Numbered from the stretch's first letter, positions 42,163 to 51,470 are shown. The stretch is 64,000 bases of DNA from Phycisphaera sp. (GCA_003712165.1 RHLH01000001.1:620001-684000); one strand, 5' to 3'. The notes: generated by a model from the sequence alone, not told the origin. Program-made: numbers and translations.

Positions 42163-43704
42163 GTGTGGGTCCGAGAAATGGGCCGACTACGATTCGTGAG
42201 GCCGCCCCGGAGCCTTTGGAACCGCATGACACCGCTTGTTCAAATCGCGATGCTCGGCTGGTTCTTCGGCGCGGTCCCGGCGATGTTCATCTTGCTGCCC
42301 AACAGGACCGCGGCTTTCTGCGGGCTGGTGTTTGGATGGCTCATTCTGCCCTGGTCTGCCAAGTACAGCTTCGGGCCTCTCGACATCACGCGTGAGTCCG
42401 CGGTCACCTATAGCGTCATGCTCTGCATCGTGGTGTTCGACACCTCGGCGCTGCTCAGGCTGCGGCCCTCGTGGATCGATCTGCCAGTCGGGATCTGGTG
42501 CGTCTCGCCCTTCTTCACGTCGCTCTCGAACGATCTTGGTGTGTACGACGGTCTTTCTTCGATCCGGAGTCAGGTCGAGGTCTGGGGGCTGCCCTATCTG
42601 ATCGGTCGGACGTATGTGACGAGTGTCGAGGCGATGAAGCACCTGGCGATGGTTCTCATTGCGGGCGCAGTGCTGTATGTCCCGCTGATCATGTGGGAAA
42701 TCCGGTTCAGCCCTCAGCTGCACAAGCGCGTGTACGGCTATGTCACGTACGACCACGGCGGAACGGCGCTCAGGCGGCTGGGCGGCTACCGACCGCTCGT
42801 GTTCCTGAGGCACGGGCTGATGCTCGGTGTGTTCATGGCCGTCGCGTCGCTGGTGGCTGCCTGGCTCTGGTACAACAAGTCGGTTGAGAAGTTTCCGCTT
42901 CTGCCTCCCGGGATGCGGGGGAAGCAGGCTGTGCCTCGCGAGGACGGGATCGGGTACAGGCTAGTTTCTGCGATCGGGCCGGCGGTTCCGTTCTGGATGG
43001 TTGCGGGTGGGCTCGTTGGCGTGTTCGTGGTTTGCCGGGCACTCAACGGGCTGATTCTGTTCGCGATGGCAGCCGGTGCGCTGTTCGCGCTGCGCTTTCT
43101 CAAGAGCCGGACACCGCTGGTGCTGTTCGCGGCGATCCCGTTCGCGTTCGCTGGCATGCGGATGAGCGAGCAGGTGACGGGTTTCAACTTCGACGAGCCG
43201 ATCGTGAATGCGGTCGCGCAGATATCTGAGGACCGTGCGGGATCTGTCGAGTTCAGGTTCCGCAACGAGCACCTGCTCGCCGAGCGCGCCTTAGAGAGGC
43301 CTCTGCTCGGCTGGGGAGGTTGGGGCCGCAACCGTGTGTACGACGAGGACGGCAACGACCTGACGGTGACCGACGGCTACTGGATCATCACGCTCGGGCA
43401 GAACGGGTCGATCGGGCTGTTCATGATGTTCTCGACGTTGCTCCTGCCTGTATTCGTGTTCCTGCTGAGGTTCGATGCGAGGCAGCTGTGCACGCCCGAG
43501 TTGGCGGCGGGCACAGGGCTTGCGGCGGCTATCTGTATGTACGCGATGGACTGCCTGCCAAACGCGATGCTCAATCCGATGTACGTGATGGCCGCGGGCG
43601 GGCTCGCGGGGTTCGTCGTTGTGTCGAAGCGGAAGTCAAAGCTGACGTCTGGCAGCAGGTACGGCGTGCAGAACCGGAGCCAGATGCTGGCTCAGAGCGC
43701 CTAA
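42163..43704 (+). CDS. O-antigen ligase/polymerase-like membrane protein
   Basis: This is a 513-residue polytopic protein with about ten hydrophobic segments and a large loop containing FRNEHLLAERALERPLLGWG followed by GYWIITLGQNGSIGLFMMFS, the pattern of the Wzy/WaaL/ligase family. It probably joins repeat units outside the membrane. GTG 42163 has GGGAGG 9 bases upstream; ATG 42178 is an alternative. The gap to the flippase gene is 72 bases. Polymerase versus ligase cannot be decided from sequence alone. Confidence 0.85.
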   Translation: MWVREMGRLRFVRPPRSLWNRMTPLVQIAMLGWFFGAVPAMFILLPNRTAAFCGLVFGWLILPWSAKYSFGPLDITRESAVTYSVMLCIVVFDTSALLRLRPSWIDLPVGIWCVSPFFTSLSNDLGVYDGLSSIRSQVEVWGLPYLIGRTYVTSVEAMKHLAMVLIAGAVLYVPLIMWEIRFSPQLHKRVYGYVTYDHGGTALRRLGGYRPLVFLRHGLMLGVFMAVASLVAAWLWYNKSVEKFPLLPPGMRGKQAVPREDGIGYRLVSAIGPAVPFWMVAGGLVGVFVVCRALNGLILFAMAAGALFALRFLKSRTPLVLFAAIPFAFAGMRMSEQVTGFNFDEPIVNAVAQISEDRAGSVEFRFRNEHLLAERALERPLLGWGGWGRNRVYDEDGNDLTVTDGYWIITLGQNGSIGLFMMFSTLLLPVFVFLLRFDARQLCTPELAAGTGLAAAICMYAMDCLPNAMLNPMYVMAAGGLAGFVVVSKRKSKLTSGSRYGVQNRSQMLAQSA

Positions 43705-43722
43705 GGACGGGGTCCCACTCAG

Positions 43723-44709
43723 TTGTCTGATGAGCAGAGATCCAACCCGAAACGCCTCGCGGTGGTGATCCTGAACTACAAGACGCCGGGTCTTGTGGCA
43801 GACTGTCTTGCCACGCTCGAGAACGAGTTGGACCACGAGCTGGATGTCGCGCTTGTCGTGGACAACTGCTCGGGAGACGACTCGGCAGACAAGATCGAGA
43901 AGGCGATCAAGGACAAGAAATGGTCCGGCTGGGCGGGGCTCGTGCGGAGCGATGTCAACGGCGGGTTCAGCGCTGGCAACAACGTGGGCATGAAGAGCGT
44001 TGATGCCGAGTTCTATCTGCTGCTCAATAGCGACACGCTCGTGCAAGAGGGCGCGATGAACGAGCTGCTCCGCGCGGCGCACGAGGAACCGGGTGCGGGT
44101 CTCTTCGGGCCCAGGCTCGAGTGGCCTGATGGGAAGCCTCAGAACTCTTGCTTCCGCGACAAGTCGATCTGGAGCGAGCTGATCGCGGGCGCCCAGAGCG
44201 GGCCTGTCACGAAGCTCTTTGCGAGCCGGGACGTGTCGATGGGCGTGTTCGAGGAGCCGACGCGTGCGGACTGGGTCAGCTTCGCGTGTGTGATGGTGCG
44301 GAAGGAAGTTATCGAGAAGATCGGCCCGATGGACGAGGGCTTCTTCATGTACTTCGAGGACGCCGAGTTCTGCAGGCGTGCCAGGCGCGCGGGATACAAG
44401 GTGCTCCACTGGCCCAGGGCGCACGTCGTGCATCTGCGTGGCGGGACCGCGCCCGTGAAGAGCGCGGCTGCGGAACGCAAGCGGTTGCCCGAGTACTACT
44501 ACGCGTCGCGGTCGCGTTACTACGCGAGTGTTGGTGGGAGGCTCTACCTCGCCGCGGCGAATCTGGCCTGGTCCATCGGGTGGTTGGTCGCGGTTGGTCG
44601 CAGGGTGTTTCAAGGCCGACGCATCGGCACGCCCAAGCGAGCGCTCCGTGACAACTGGACCGCGTTCAAGAAGCCGATGCGCCGTTGGCGCCCCGGGGGT
44701 GCGTCGTGA
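43723..44709 (+). CDS. family 2 glycosyltransferase, rhamnosyltransferase-like
   Basis: This is a 328-residue GT2 of the WbbL-like group: KRLAVVILNYKTPGLVADCL, LVVDNCSGDDS, SAGNNVGMKSV, LLLNSDTLVQEGAM, and FFMYFEDAEFCRRARRAGYK. Many such enzymes use dTDP-L-rhamnose, which the rml operon in this window supplies, so rhamnose transfer is a reasonable guess. The start is TTG 43723: the family normally begins only a few residues before VVILNY, and no ATG is available. Its stop overlaps the sulfotransferase start. Confidence 0.88.
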   Translation: MSDEQRSNPKRLAVVILNYKTPGLVADCLATLENELDHELDVALVVDNCSGDDSADKIEKAIKDKKWSGWAGLVRSDVNGGFSAGNNVGMKSVDAEFYLLLNSDTLVQEGAMNELLRAAHEEPGAGLFGPRLEWPDGKPQNSCFRDKSIWSELIAGAQSGPVTKLFASRDVSMGVFEEPTRADWVSFACVMVRKEVIEKIGPMDEGFFMYFEDAEFCRRARRAGYKVLHWPRAHVVHLRGGTAPVKSAAAERKRLPEYYYASRSRYYASVGGRLYLAAANLAWSIGWLVAVGRRVFQGRRIGTPKRALRDNWTAFKKPMRRWRPGGAS

Positions 44710-45584
44710 CGCTTCCAAACTTTGTCGTCATCGGCGCGATGAAGTGCGCGACCACCACGCTCGCGGTGCAGCTTGCCGCGCAGGGCGGCATTTTCGTATC
44801 TGATCCCAAAGAGCCCAACTTCTTCAGCAACGACGAGATTTACGCCCAGGGCATGGAGTGGTACGAGTCGCTCTTTCAGGACGCGGGCGGTGCGCAGCTT
44901 GTGGGCGAGGCGAGCACGCACTACACGAAGCTGCCGACGTACCCCAAGACCGTCGAGCGATTCAAGAAGGTGCTACCCGACGTCAGGCTCATCTACGTGA
45001 TGCGGCACCCGATCGATCGGCTGCTTTCACAGTACGTCCACGAGTGGAGCCAGAGGCTGATCACGGGGCCGATCGAAGAAGAGCTCCTGATGAACTCCTG
45101 GATGATCGACTACGGCAGGTACGCGATGCAGCTTGCGCCCTGGCTTGAGGCGTACGGGCCGGACCGGATCTTGCCCGTGTTCAACGAGCGGATTCGCAGC
45201 GCCCCGCAAGAGGAGCTGACTCGCGTGTGCGAGTTCCTGGGATACGAGGGAACGCCGAGCTGGGTCGAGTCTGGTGACCAGAACGTGTCGAGCCAGCGGA
45301 TGCGAAAGAGTCCCGTGCGGGACGCGATCCTCGGAGCGCCGGGTCTGAAGCAGATTCGGACGGGGCTCGTGCCGCAGGGTGTGCGAGACTGGGCCAAGGG
45401 ATTCTGGAAGATGTCGAGCAAGCCCGAGCTCGCTGAGCCGAAGCGCGCCGAGCTTGAGCGTTTGTACGACGAAGACCTGGCGGTGCTGGGTGGCTGGCTC
45501 GGGACAAAGCTCACCTGCGCGAACTTCAAGGATGTTGCGTCGAGTACACCCATGGCTTTCCAGCGTGCACGGAGCGGTGTGTGA
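44706..45584 (+). CDS. PAPS-dependent sulfotransferase
   Basis: This is a 292-residue member of the sulfotransferase family. FVVIGAMKCATTTLAVQL is the 5'-phosphosulfate loop and RLIYVMRHPIDRLLSQYVHE the 3'-phosphate-binding region with Arg and Ser. LFQDAGGAQLVGEASTHYTK corresponds to the part that positions the acceptor. Within an EPS cluster it most likely sulfates the polymer, a trait of marine exopolysaccharides. The start is GTG 44706, overlapping the upstream stop as GTGA. The C-terminal helix region is longer than in small sulfotransferases. Confidence 0.9.
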   Translation: MTLPNFVVIGAMKCATTTLAVQLAAQGGIFVSDPKEPNFFSNDEIYAQGMEWYESLFQDAGGAQLVGEASTHYTKLPTYPKTVERFKKVLPDVRLIYVMRHPIDRLLSQYVHEWSQRLITGPIEEELLMNSWMIDYGRYAMQLAPWLEAYGPDRILPVFNERIRSAPQEELTRVCEFLGYEGTPSWVESGDQNVSSQRMRKSPVRDAILGAPGLKQIRTGLVPQGVRDWAKGFWKMSSKPELAEPKRAELERLYDEDLAVLGGWLGTKLTCANFKDVASSTPMAFQRARSGV

Positions 45585-46597
45585 TGGGGAGCATCGGTGC
45601 AGTCGCGATCGGTCGGAACGAGGGCGAGCGTCTCGAGGCGTGCCTGAAGGCGCTCGTGGACGATGTCGATCACATGGTGTACGTCGATTCGGGTTCGACG
45701 GACGGCAGCAGGGAGCTTGCCAGATCACTCGGTGTCGAGGTGGTTGAGCTGGATCTCAGCCAACCGTTCACCGCGGCGCGTGCGCGCAACGAGGGCTATG
45801 CGAGGCTCAAAGAGCTGCTCCCCGAGCTTGAGTACGTCCAGTTCGTTGACGGCGATTGCGAGGTCCGCCAGGGATGGATCGAGAAGGCGAGGGCGTCGCT
45901 CGACAACGACGAGACGATCGCGGTTGTGTGCGGCAGACGGCGTGAGCGGTTCCCGAACGCGTCGATCTACAACAGGCTTACGGATATCGAGTGGGACACG
46001 CCCATCGGCAACGCCAAGAGCTGCGGCGGCGATGCGCTCTTCCGTGCGCGGGCGCTCGAGTCGGTGGGGGGGTACGACCCGTCGGTCATCGCGGGCGAGG
46101 AGCCCGAGCTCTGCTTCAGGCTCCGCAAGGAAGGCTGGCGGGTTCGGCGTCTGGATCTCGAGATGACGTACCACGACGCGGCGATGGACTCGTTCGGGCA
46201 GTGGTGGAAGCGGATCGTGCGCGCAGGGCACGCCGCGGCAGAGGGAGCATGGATGCACGGCAGGTCGCCCGAGCGGTATTACGTCATCCCGACCTTGCGA
46301 CCGATCTTCTGGGCGGCGGCGCTCCCGCTGGTGGCGTTGCTCACGGCGTACTGGACATACGGGCTGAGCATTTTGCTGCTGCTGCTGATTTATGCCGTGC
46401 AGTGGTTCCGGATGTTTGCACGCCAGCGGATCCGCGGGAAGACGAGATCCGATGCGAGGCTGCAGGCGACGTTCATCATGCTCGCCAAGCCCGCGATGCT
46501 GATCGGGATCATGACCTTTGTGTTCAATCGATTGCGGGGCAAACGCACGCGGATCATCGAGTACAAGGGCCCAACGCCGGCGGGCAGCGATGCCTGA
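45584..46597 (+). CDS. family 2 glycosyltransferase, membrane-associated
   Basis: This is a 337-residue GT2. AVAIGRNEGERLEACLKAL, VYVDSGSTDGS, AARARNEGY, VQFVDGDCEVRQGWIEK (DxD) and GGDALFRARALESVGGY are typical, and EEPELCFRLRKEGWRV marks the acceptor-base region. The C-terminal third has two or three hydrophobic helices (WAAALPLVALLTAYWTYGL, ILLLLLIYAVQWF), so it sits in the membrane. ATG 45584 overlaps the sulfotransferase stop by one base; GTG 45581 directly before it is an equal alternative. Confidence 0.9.
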   Translation: MGSIGAVAIGRNEGERLEACLKALVDDVDHMVYVDSGSTDGSRELARSLGVEVVELDLSQPFTAARARNEGYARLKELLPELEYVQFVDGDCEVRQGWIEKARASLDNDETIAVVCGRRRERFPNASIYNRLTDIEWDTPIGNAKSCGGDALFRARALESVGGYDPSVIAGEEPELCFRLRKEGWRVRRLDLEMTYHDAAMDSFGQWWKRIVRAGHAAAEGAWMHGRSPERYYVIPTLRPIFWAAALPLVALLTAYWTYGLSILLLLLIYAVQWFRMFARQRIRGKTRSDARLQATFIMLAKPAMLIGIMTFVFNRLRGKRTRIIEYKGPTPAGSDA

Positions 46598-47816
46598 GCT
46601 GGTCCCCATCCTCTATTTAGCTTCGCAGCTCCCGAAGCTCTCGGAGACGTTCGTGTATCGAGAAGTGCTCGCCCTGCGCGACAAGGGGCTGGATGTCCGG
46701 GTTGCGAGTGTGCACAGGCCGACCGAGACGTTCGTAGACGAGAGGCTCGTGCAGCTGCAGAGCGAGGCACTGTGTGTGTACGGGCGTGGGTTTTTCTCGA
46801 TCTGGCTCGACGTCATCGCCGAGCTCTTTGCGCACCCGGTCCGCACGGTGGGCACGCTGATCGTCGGGCGCTACGACGCGCTTTCTGCGAAGGACATCAC
46901 GCTCACGGGCCGGTTCAAGACGATCTTTCAGAACCTCGCGGCGATCAGTCTTGCAAGACGCGTCAGGCCGACCGGTGTCAGACACATCCACGCGCACTTC
47001 GCGCACGTTCCGACGACCATCGCGATGTACGCCGCCCGACAGCTGGGCATCACGTTCAGCTTCACGGGACACGCCAACGACCTGTTCAGGCACCGGACGC
47101 TGCTGGAGATCAAGCTGCACAGGGCCGAGTTCGTGTCGTGCATCAGCACGTGGCACAACAAATGGTACGGCTCGGTCTTGCCCGCCGAGCGGAACAACAG
47201 GCCTGTGATCCGCTGCGGGGTGGATACAGATGACTTCAAGCCGACCGCGCAGCAGGATCGGGTCATCGTCTGTGTCGCGAGGCTCGTCGAGAAGAAGGGC
47301 ATCGACACGCTCATCGAGGCGTGCGGCTTGCTCAAAGAGCGGGGCGTCGCATTCGCCTGCAAGATCGCGGGTGACGGGCCCATGCGCGAGGCGTTGGAAA
47401 TCGGCATAGAACGGCACGGCGTCGGCGAATCGGTCGAGCTTCTTGGAGCGAAGCCGAACGATGAGATCCGTACACTCGTACAGACGGCGTCTGTTTTCTG
47501 CCTGCCCTGCCGGGACGACAGCTCGGGCGACCGCGACGGCATCCCGGTCGCGCTTATGGAATCCATGTCCTGCGGCGTCGCAACCGTGTCGGGTGACCTG
47601 CCCGCGATCCGTGAGCTGATCGAGGACGGCAGGAGCGGTAGGCTTGTGCCAGGCGGGGACGCAATGGCGCTCGCCGATGTGCTCGAAGAGCTTCTGACCG
47701 ATCCCGGCACTCGGGAAAGTCTCGGCGTTGGGGGCAGAGAGCGTGTGATCGAGGAGTTCTCGCTCGATGTCAACTCGGACCGGATCATCGATGCCTTCAG
47801 AGCGATTCAGGGATAA
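46590..47816 (+). CDS. family 4 glycosyltransferase (colanic-acid type)
   Basis: This is a 408-residue GT-B enzyme: LYLASQLPKLSETFVYREVL and HIHAHFAHVPTTIAMYAAR, then SFTGHANDLFR in the N-terminal domain, as in WcaL/AmsK-like transferases; VARLVEKKGIDTLIEACGLL and CKIAGDGPMREAL in the C-terminal domain, and DGIPVALMESMSCGVATVSG for the donor site. ATG 46590 overlaps the preceding gene by 8 bases. The following dehydrogenase starts 9 bases after its stop. Confidence 0.93.
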   Translation: MPELVPILYLASQLPKLSETFVYREVLALRDKGLDVRVASVHRPTETFVDERLVQLQSEALCVYGRGFFSIWLDVIAELFAHPVRTVGTLIVGRYDALSAKDITLTGRFKTIFQNLAAISLARRVRPTGVRHIHAHFAHVPTTIAMYAARQLGITFSFTGHANDLFRHRTLLEIKLHRAEFVSCISTWHNKWYGSVLPAERNNRPVIRCGVDTDDFKPTAQQDRVIVCVARLVEKKGIDTLIEACGLLKERGVAFACKIAGDGPMREALEIGIERHGVGESVELLGAKPNDEIRTLVQTASVFCLPCRDDSSGDRDGIPVALMESMSCGVATVSGDLPAIRELIEDGRSGRLVPGGDAMALADVLEELLTDPGTRESLGVGGRERVIEEFSLDVNSDRIIDAFRAIQG

Positions 47817-47825
47817 CCTCACATC

Positions 47826-49172
47826 TTGAACGACCACATCAAACAACTCGGCGAACGCATCGAGAGCCGCTCCGCGGTTGTTGGTGTCATCGGGCTTGGT
47901 TACGTGGGGTTGCCGCTCGCCTCCGCGCTGCACAGCGGCGGTGTCCGGGTCATCGGGTTTGATGTTGATCCCGCCAAGATCAAGGCGCTTAACGAAGGCA
48001 CAAACTATCTCTCGCACCTCGGCCATGACATGGTCAAAGAGCTCGCCGAGTCGGACCGGTTTGATGTAACGACCGACTTTGTGAGGCTGAGAGAGGCCGA
48101 TGCGGTGCTCGTGTGCGTGCCCACGCCCCTCAAGGGAAACCGCGAGCCTGATCTGTCGTACGTTGTGACGACCGGTCGTGACATCGGGATGGCGCTGCGC
48201 CCGGGTCAGCTGATCGTGCTGGAGTCAACGACCTACCCGGGGACGACCCGGCGCGAGTTCCTTGACGCGATCTACGAGGGTGCCAAGGCGGTCGGGACCA
48301 CACTTGAGTCGGGCGAAGACTTCCTTGTCGCGTTCAGCCCCGAGCGCGAGGACCCGGGCCGCAAGAGCCACGCGACGGCGACCATCCCGAAGCTCGTCGG
48401 CGGTCTCGACGAGACCGCGACGGATCTGGCGGCCAAGCTCTACCGCATCGGGATCAAGGAGATTGTGCCCGTCTCGTTGGCAGAGGTCGCCGAGGCGGCG
48501 AAGATCCTTGAGAACGTCTACCGCGCCGTGAATATCGCGCTCGTCAACGAGATGAAGGTCATCCTGTCTGACATGGGCATCGACGTGTTCGAGGTCATCC
48601 GAGCCGCGGCGACGAAGCCTTTCGGGTTCCAGGCCTTCTGGCCCGGGCCCGGGCTGGGCGGCCACTGCATCCCGATCGACCCGTACTACCTCGCGTGGCG
48701 CGCCAAGGAGATCGGGCACGACGCGAAGTTCATCGAGCTTGCGGGCGAGATCAACCACGCGATGCCCGCGTATGTCGTTGAGAAAACCGCCAGGGCGCTC
48801 GAAGAGCGGAGCCTGGCGGCGAAGAGGGCCGGTGTTCTCGTCCTCGGGCTCGCGTACAAGCCCGACGTCGATGACGTCCGAGAGAGCCCGAGCTTCGAGC
48901 TCATCGAACTGCTGCGCGAGCGCGTCGCCCGCGTTGACTATAGCGACCCGCATATCGGGGCCACCTGGAAGATGCGCCACTACGACCTCGGCCTGACGAG
49001 CGTTGAGATCACGCCCGAGACCCTCGCGTCGTACGACGCGGTTGTCATCTCCACGAACCACTCGGCGTTCGACTACGAGATGATCGCCGAGCATTCGAAG
49101 CTGGTTGTCGACACGCGGGATGCGATGCGTCTCTACGCGCCAAAGATGGGTGATCGCCTCGTTCGAGCGTGA
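47826..49172 (+). CDS. nucleotide-sugar dehydrogenase (UDP-HexNAc 6-dehydrogenase type)
   Basis: This 448-residue enzyme oxidises C6 of a UDP-sugar to the uronic acid with two NAD+. The Rossmann loop is VIGLGYVGLPLA; VCVPTPLKGNREPDLSYV and SPEREDPG are family motifs. The catalytic cysteine is C281 in GLGGHCIPIDPYYL; a C-terminal GLAYKPDVDDVRESPS follows. The GHCIPIDPYYL form fits the WbpA/WecC branch (UDP-GlcNAc or UDP-ManNAc) better than UDP-glucose dehydrogenase. The start is TTG 47826. It closes the + strand operon and provides an acidic sugar donor. Confidence 0.93.
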   Translation: MNDHIKQLGERIESRSAVVGVIGLGYVGLPLASALHSGGVRVIGFDVDPAKIKALNEGTNYLSHLGHDMVKELAESDRFDVTTDFVRLREADAVLVCVPTPLKGNREPDLSYVVTTGRDIGMALRPGQLIVLESTTYPGTTRREFLDAIYEGAKAVGTTLESGEDFLVAFSPEREDPGRKSHATATIPKLVGGLDETATDLAAKLYRIGIKEIVPVSLAEVAEAAKILENVYRAVNIALVNEMKVILSDMGIDVFEVIRAAATKPFGFQAFWPGPGLGGHCIPIDPYYLAWRAKEIGHDAKFIELAGEINHAMPAYVVEKTARALEERSLAAKRAGVLVLGLAYKPDVDDVRESPSFELIELLRERVARVDYSDPHIGATWKMRHYDLGLTSVEITPETLASYDAVVISTNHSAFDYEMIAEHSKLVVDTRDAMRLYAPKMGDRLVRA

Positions 49173-49178
49173 GGCGTT

Positions 49179-49469
49179 CTAAGGACTGCAGATCGGGCCT
49201 GACTGGCCCTGATTGAAAGCCGCGATCCACGCGGTGAAATCGGTCGGTGTGATGTACCCGTTCTGATCGCAAGCGCCCGATCCGCGAGATACGCCTCGAC
49301 CGAGCTGGACTGTGTCGCCGAACTCAAGAATTGAACCTTTTGCGTCTACTCTGACCGGGGTTGCGGCGATTGCGGTGACCCGGCCGTCTGCGGCAGCGGT
49401 TTCTAGTCTCGGCTCGGGGCTTTGAGCGGTGCCCGCACATATCAATGTCATAGCAGCGGTAAGTAGCAC
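49179..49469 (-). CDS. minimal secreted protein with one dockerin-like repeat
   Basis: This is a 96-residue exported protein: signal peptide (LLTAAMTLICAGTAQ), about 45 residues without recognisable motif, and a single CDQNGYITPTDFTAWIAAFN repeat closed by a second cysteine (PICSP end). The GTG at 49469 follows GGAGG with 5-base spacing; a start at GTG 49481 would add 4 residues. It lies 6 bases beyond the stop of the convergent dehydrogenase gene. It shares the tail type of the riboswitch-operon protein at 12.5-13.5 kb and may be a loose anchor or adaptor. Confidence 0.75.
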   Translation of the reverse strand: MLLTAAMTLICAGTAQSPEPRLETAAADGRVTAIAATPVRVDAKGSILEFGDTVQLGRGVSRGSGACDQNGYITPTDFTAWIAAFNQGQSGPICSP

Positions 49470-49573
49470 ACACACCTCCACACCTTCTGCATGTTCTAAA
49501 GCTGTGCCATGGATGAGAGTTCATCCAACTGGAGTTTCGCATCCGTTCCGGGCGTGTTCCGAGAAAATCAAAA

Positions 49574-50380
49574 TTATTCGACGGCGCACGCGATCGGGGA
49601 GAGGAACCGACAGGTAGGGGTCCCCATGACGGGGTCCGGGCTTATCTCTGTTTCCACATTGAAAACGAGTCTCAATAGATCGGGTGTGATCACTGCTTCG
49701 GGTGTTCCGTCGGCAACAATCTGGCCTGATTTGAGCGCCACGACCCTGCTGCAGACCCGCGCTGCGAGGTTGATGTCGTGCACCACGATCCCGATCGTGA
49801 TGTGATCGTGCTCGTTGAGGCTCCGCAGGAGGTCCATGACCTCGAGCTGGTGCCTGATGTCCAGGGCGCTCGTCGGCTCGTCGAGCAGCAGCACTCTTGG
49901 TTCCTGCGCGAGAGCCGCGGCTATCCATGCCCGCTGCCTCTCGCCGCCCGAGAGTGTCGCGATACGACGCTCGGCGAAGGCCTTGAGGTCGCACCGGTTG
50001 ATCGCGTTCTCGACGATCTCCCGATCACGTCCGAGCAGGTGCTCGCTGACGCCTCGGTGTGGGTGCCTGCCGTGCGCGACGAGGTCGGTCACGGTCATGT
50101 CGTGGGGGACGGGGGGGGACTGGGGTACGAGCGCGAGTTTGCGCGCGATCTCCTTGGGTTTGATTTTGGAGAGGGAAGAGCCGCCGAGCAGCACCGTGCC
50201 GGTGGTTGGTTTCTGGAGCCGTGAGAGCGTGCGCAGGAGCGTGGACTTGCCCGACCCGTTGGGGCCGATGATCGCGGTGAAGTCTTTCTCCGCGAGTTCG
50301 AGCGAGACGGGCTCCGGGTGTCCGAGCACCGGGTTAGCGCGGCCGAAACGAACCGAGATGCCTTCGCACGCCAGGTTCAC
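49574..50380 (-). CDS. ABC transporter ATPase, FecE/BtuD type
   Basis: This 268-residue ATPase belongs to an iron-siderophore/haem/B12-class importer. Walker A IGPNGSGKST, Q-loop LVPQSPPVPHDMT, signature LSGGERQR, Walker B VLLLDEPTSALD and the switch histidine in IVVHDIN are all present. The start is GTG 50380, overlapping the permease stop (GTGA). It pairs with the FecCD permease upstream. No substrate-binding protein or TonB receptor is encoded nearby, so the substrate is open: ferric siderophore, haem or cobalamin. Confidence 0.93.
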   Translation of the reverse strand: MNLACEGISVRFGRANPVLGHPEPVSLELAEKDFTAIIGPNGSGKSTLLRTLSRLQKPTTGTVLLGGSSLSKIKPKEIARKLALVPQSPPVPHDMTVTDLVAHGRHPHRGVSEHLLGRDREIVENAINRCDLKAFAERRIATLSGGERQRAWIAAALAQEPRVLLLDEPTSALDIRHQLEVMDLLRSLNEHDHITIGIVVHDINLAARVCSRVVALKSGQIVADGTPEAVITPDLLRLVFNVETEISPDPVMGTPTCRFLSPIACAVE

Positions 50381-51420
50381 CGGATCGACCTCGTCGTCAT
50401 GATCAAGAAGATGAAGTAGGGCCCGCCGAGCAGCGCGGTGATCATCCCGACAGGCAGTTCCTGTGGCTTCTGCACGGTTCGTGCGCCAAGGTCCGCGTAG
50501 AGCAGCAGCGCGGCGCCGCCCAGAGCCGTGGCGGGGATGAGCGCCAGATGCTTCGACCCGACGATGAACCTGAGCATGTGGGGGATGATGAGCCCGATGA
50601 ACGTGATGTTGCCCGCGACAGAGACCGCGCTGGCGGCGAGCAGGCACGCCAGTGCCAGCGCGCTGAATCGGATGAACTCGACGCGGACTCCGAGACCCCT
50701 TGCCGCGTCGTCACCGAGCCGGAGCGCATCGAGCGATGGGATCATGGGGATGACCGCGAGCAGCGCGGCGATGCTGTACCACTTGACGAAGTGCACCTGA
50801 TCCCAGCCCCGGCCGTTGAGCGAGCCCGAGAGCCACTGGATGGCTGCCTGGTTCCGGTCCGGGTAGGCGATCAGGAGGTAGGTCGTGATGGCGCCGAGCA
50901 TCGCGGTGATCGCGATGCCCGCGAGGACCATTCGGATCGGGCTGGCGCCGGAGCCCGGGCGGTAGCTGAGCGCGTAGACCGTGAGCCCGGATACCATCGC
51001 GCCGATGAACGCACCGGCGGGGAGGATCGCGCCCGCGTTCGTGTGCAGGAAGTGGTCATCGGGCAGCGAGGCTGTGAACTCGGGCAGCAGGACGAGCACG
51101 ACCGTCGCGGCGAGGCCCGCGCCCGCTGTGACGCCGATGATGTTGGGCGCCGCCAGCGGGTTGCGCATGACCGCCTGCAGGAGCACTCCCGCGACGGCGA
51201 GGTCGATGCCCACGATCGCGGCACAGAGTGCGCGGGGCAGGCGAATCTCGTACCTGATCGTCTTGGAGACCTGCTCCGGAAGATTGGCCAGGTTCTCGGT
51301 GCCAAAGGACACGCTTGCCCATAGCCCGAGCCCGACGAGCGCAAGAAGAATCGGCAGCACCACGCGTAAACGCGAGCACTGCCGAATCAGGTTGATCATC
51401 GGGTTCTCAGCCGGGGGCAT
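50377..51420 (-). CDS. FecCD-family ABC transporter permease
   Basis: This is a 347-residue membrane protein with about ten helices and the family signature RLPRALCAAIVGIDLAVAG, LLQAVMRNPLAAPNIIG, then near the C terminus GNITFIGLIIPHMLR and ALLGGPYFIFLI. It forms the channel of an iron/B12-type importer with the ATPase encoded next. ATG 51399 (7 codons downstream) is an alternative start. It lies 50 bases after a lipoprotein gene on the same strand, which lacks the fold of a periplasmic binding protein. Confidence 0.93.
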   Translation of the reverse strand: MPPAENPMINLIRQCSRLRVVLPILLALVGLGLWASVSFGTENLANLPEQVSKTIRYEIRLPRALCAAIVGIDLAVAGVLLQAVMRNPLAAPNIIGVTAGAGLAATVVLVLLPEFTASLPDDHFLHTNAGAILPAGAFIGAMVSGLTVYALSYRPGSGASPIRMVLAGIAITAMLGAITTYLLIAYPDRNQAAIQWLSGSLNGRGWDQVHFVKWYSIAALLAVIPMIPSLDALRLGDDAARGLGVRVEFIRFSALALACLLAASAVSVAGNITFIGLIIPHMLRFIVGSKHLALIPATALGGAALLLYADLGARTVQKPQELPVGMITALLGGPYFIFLIMTTRSIR

Positions 51421-51470
51421 GGTTCATCGTTGGGCGTGCGGCCCGCCGAGTCGCCTGTCTGGGCGCTGAA

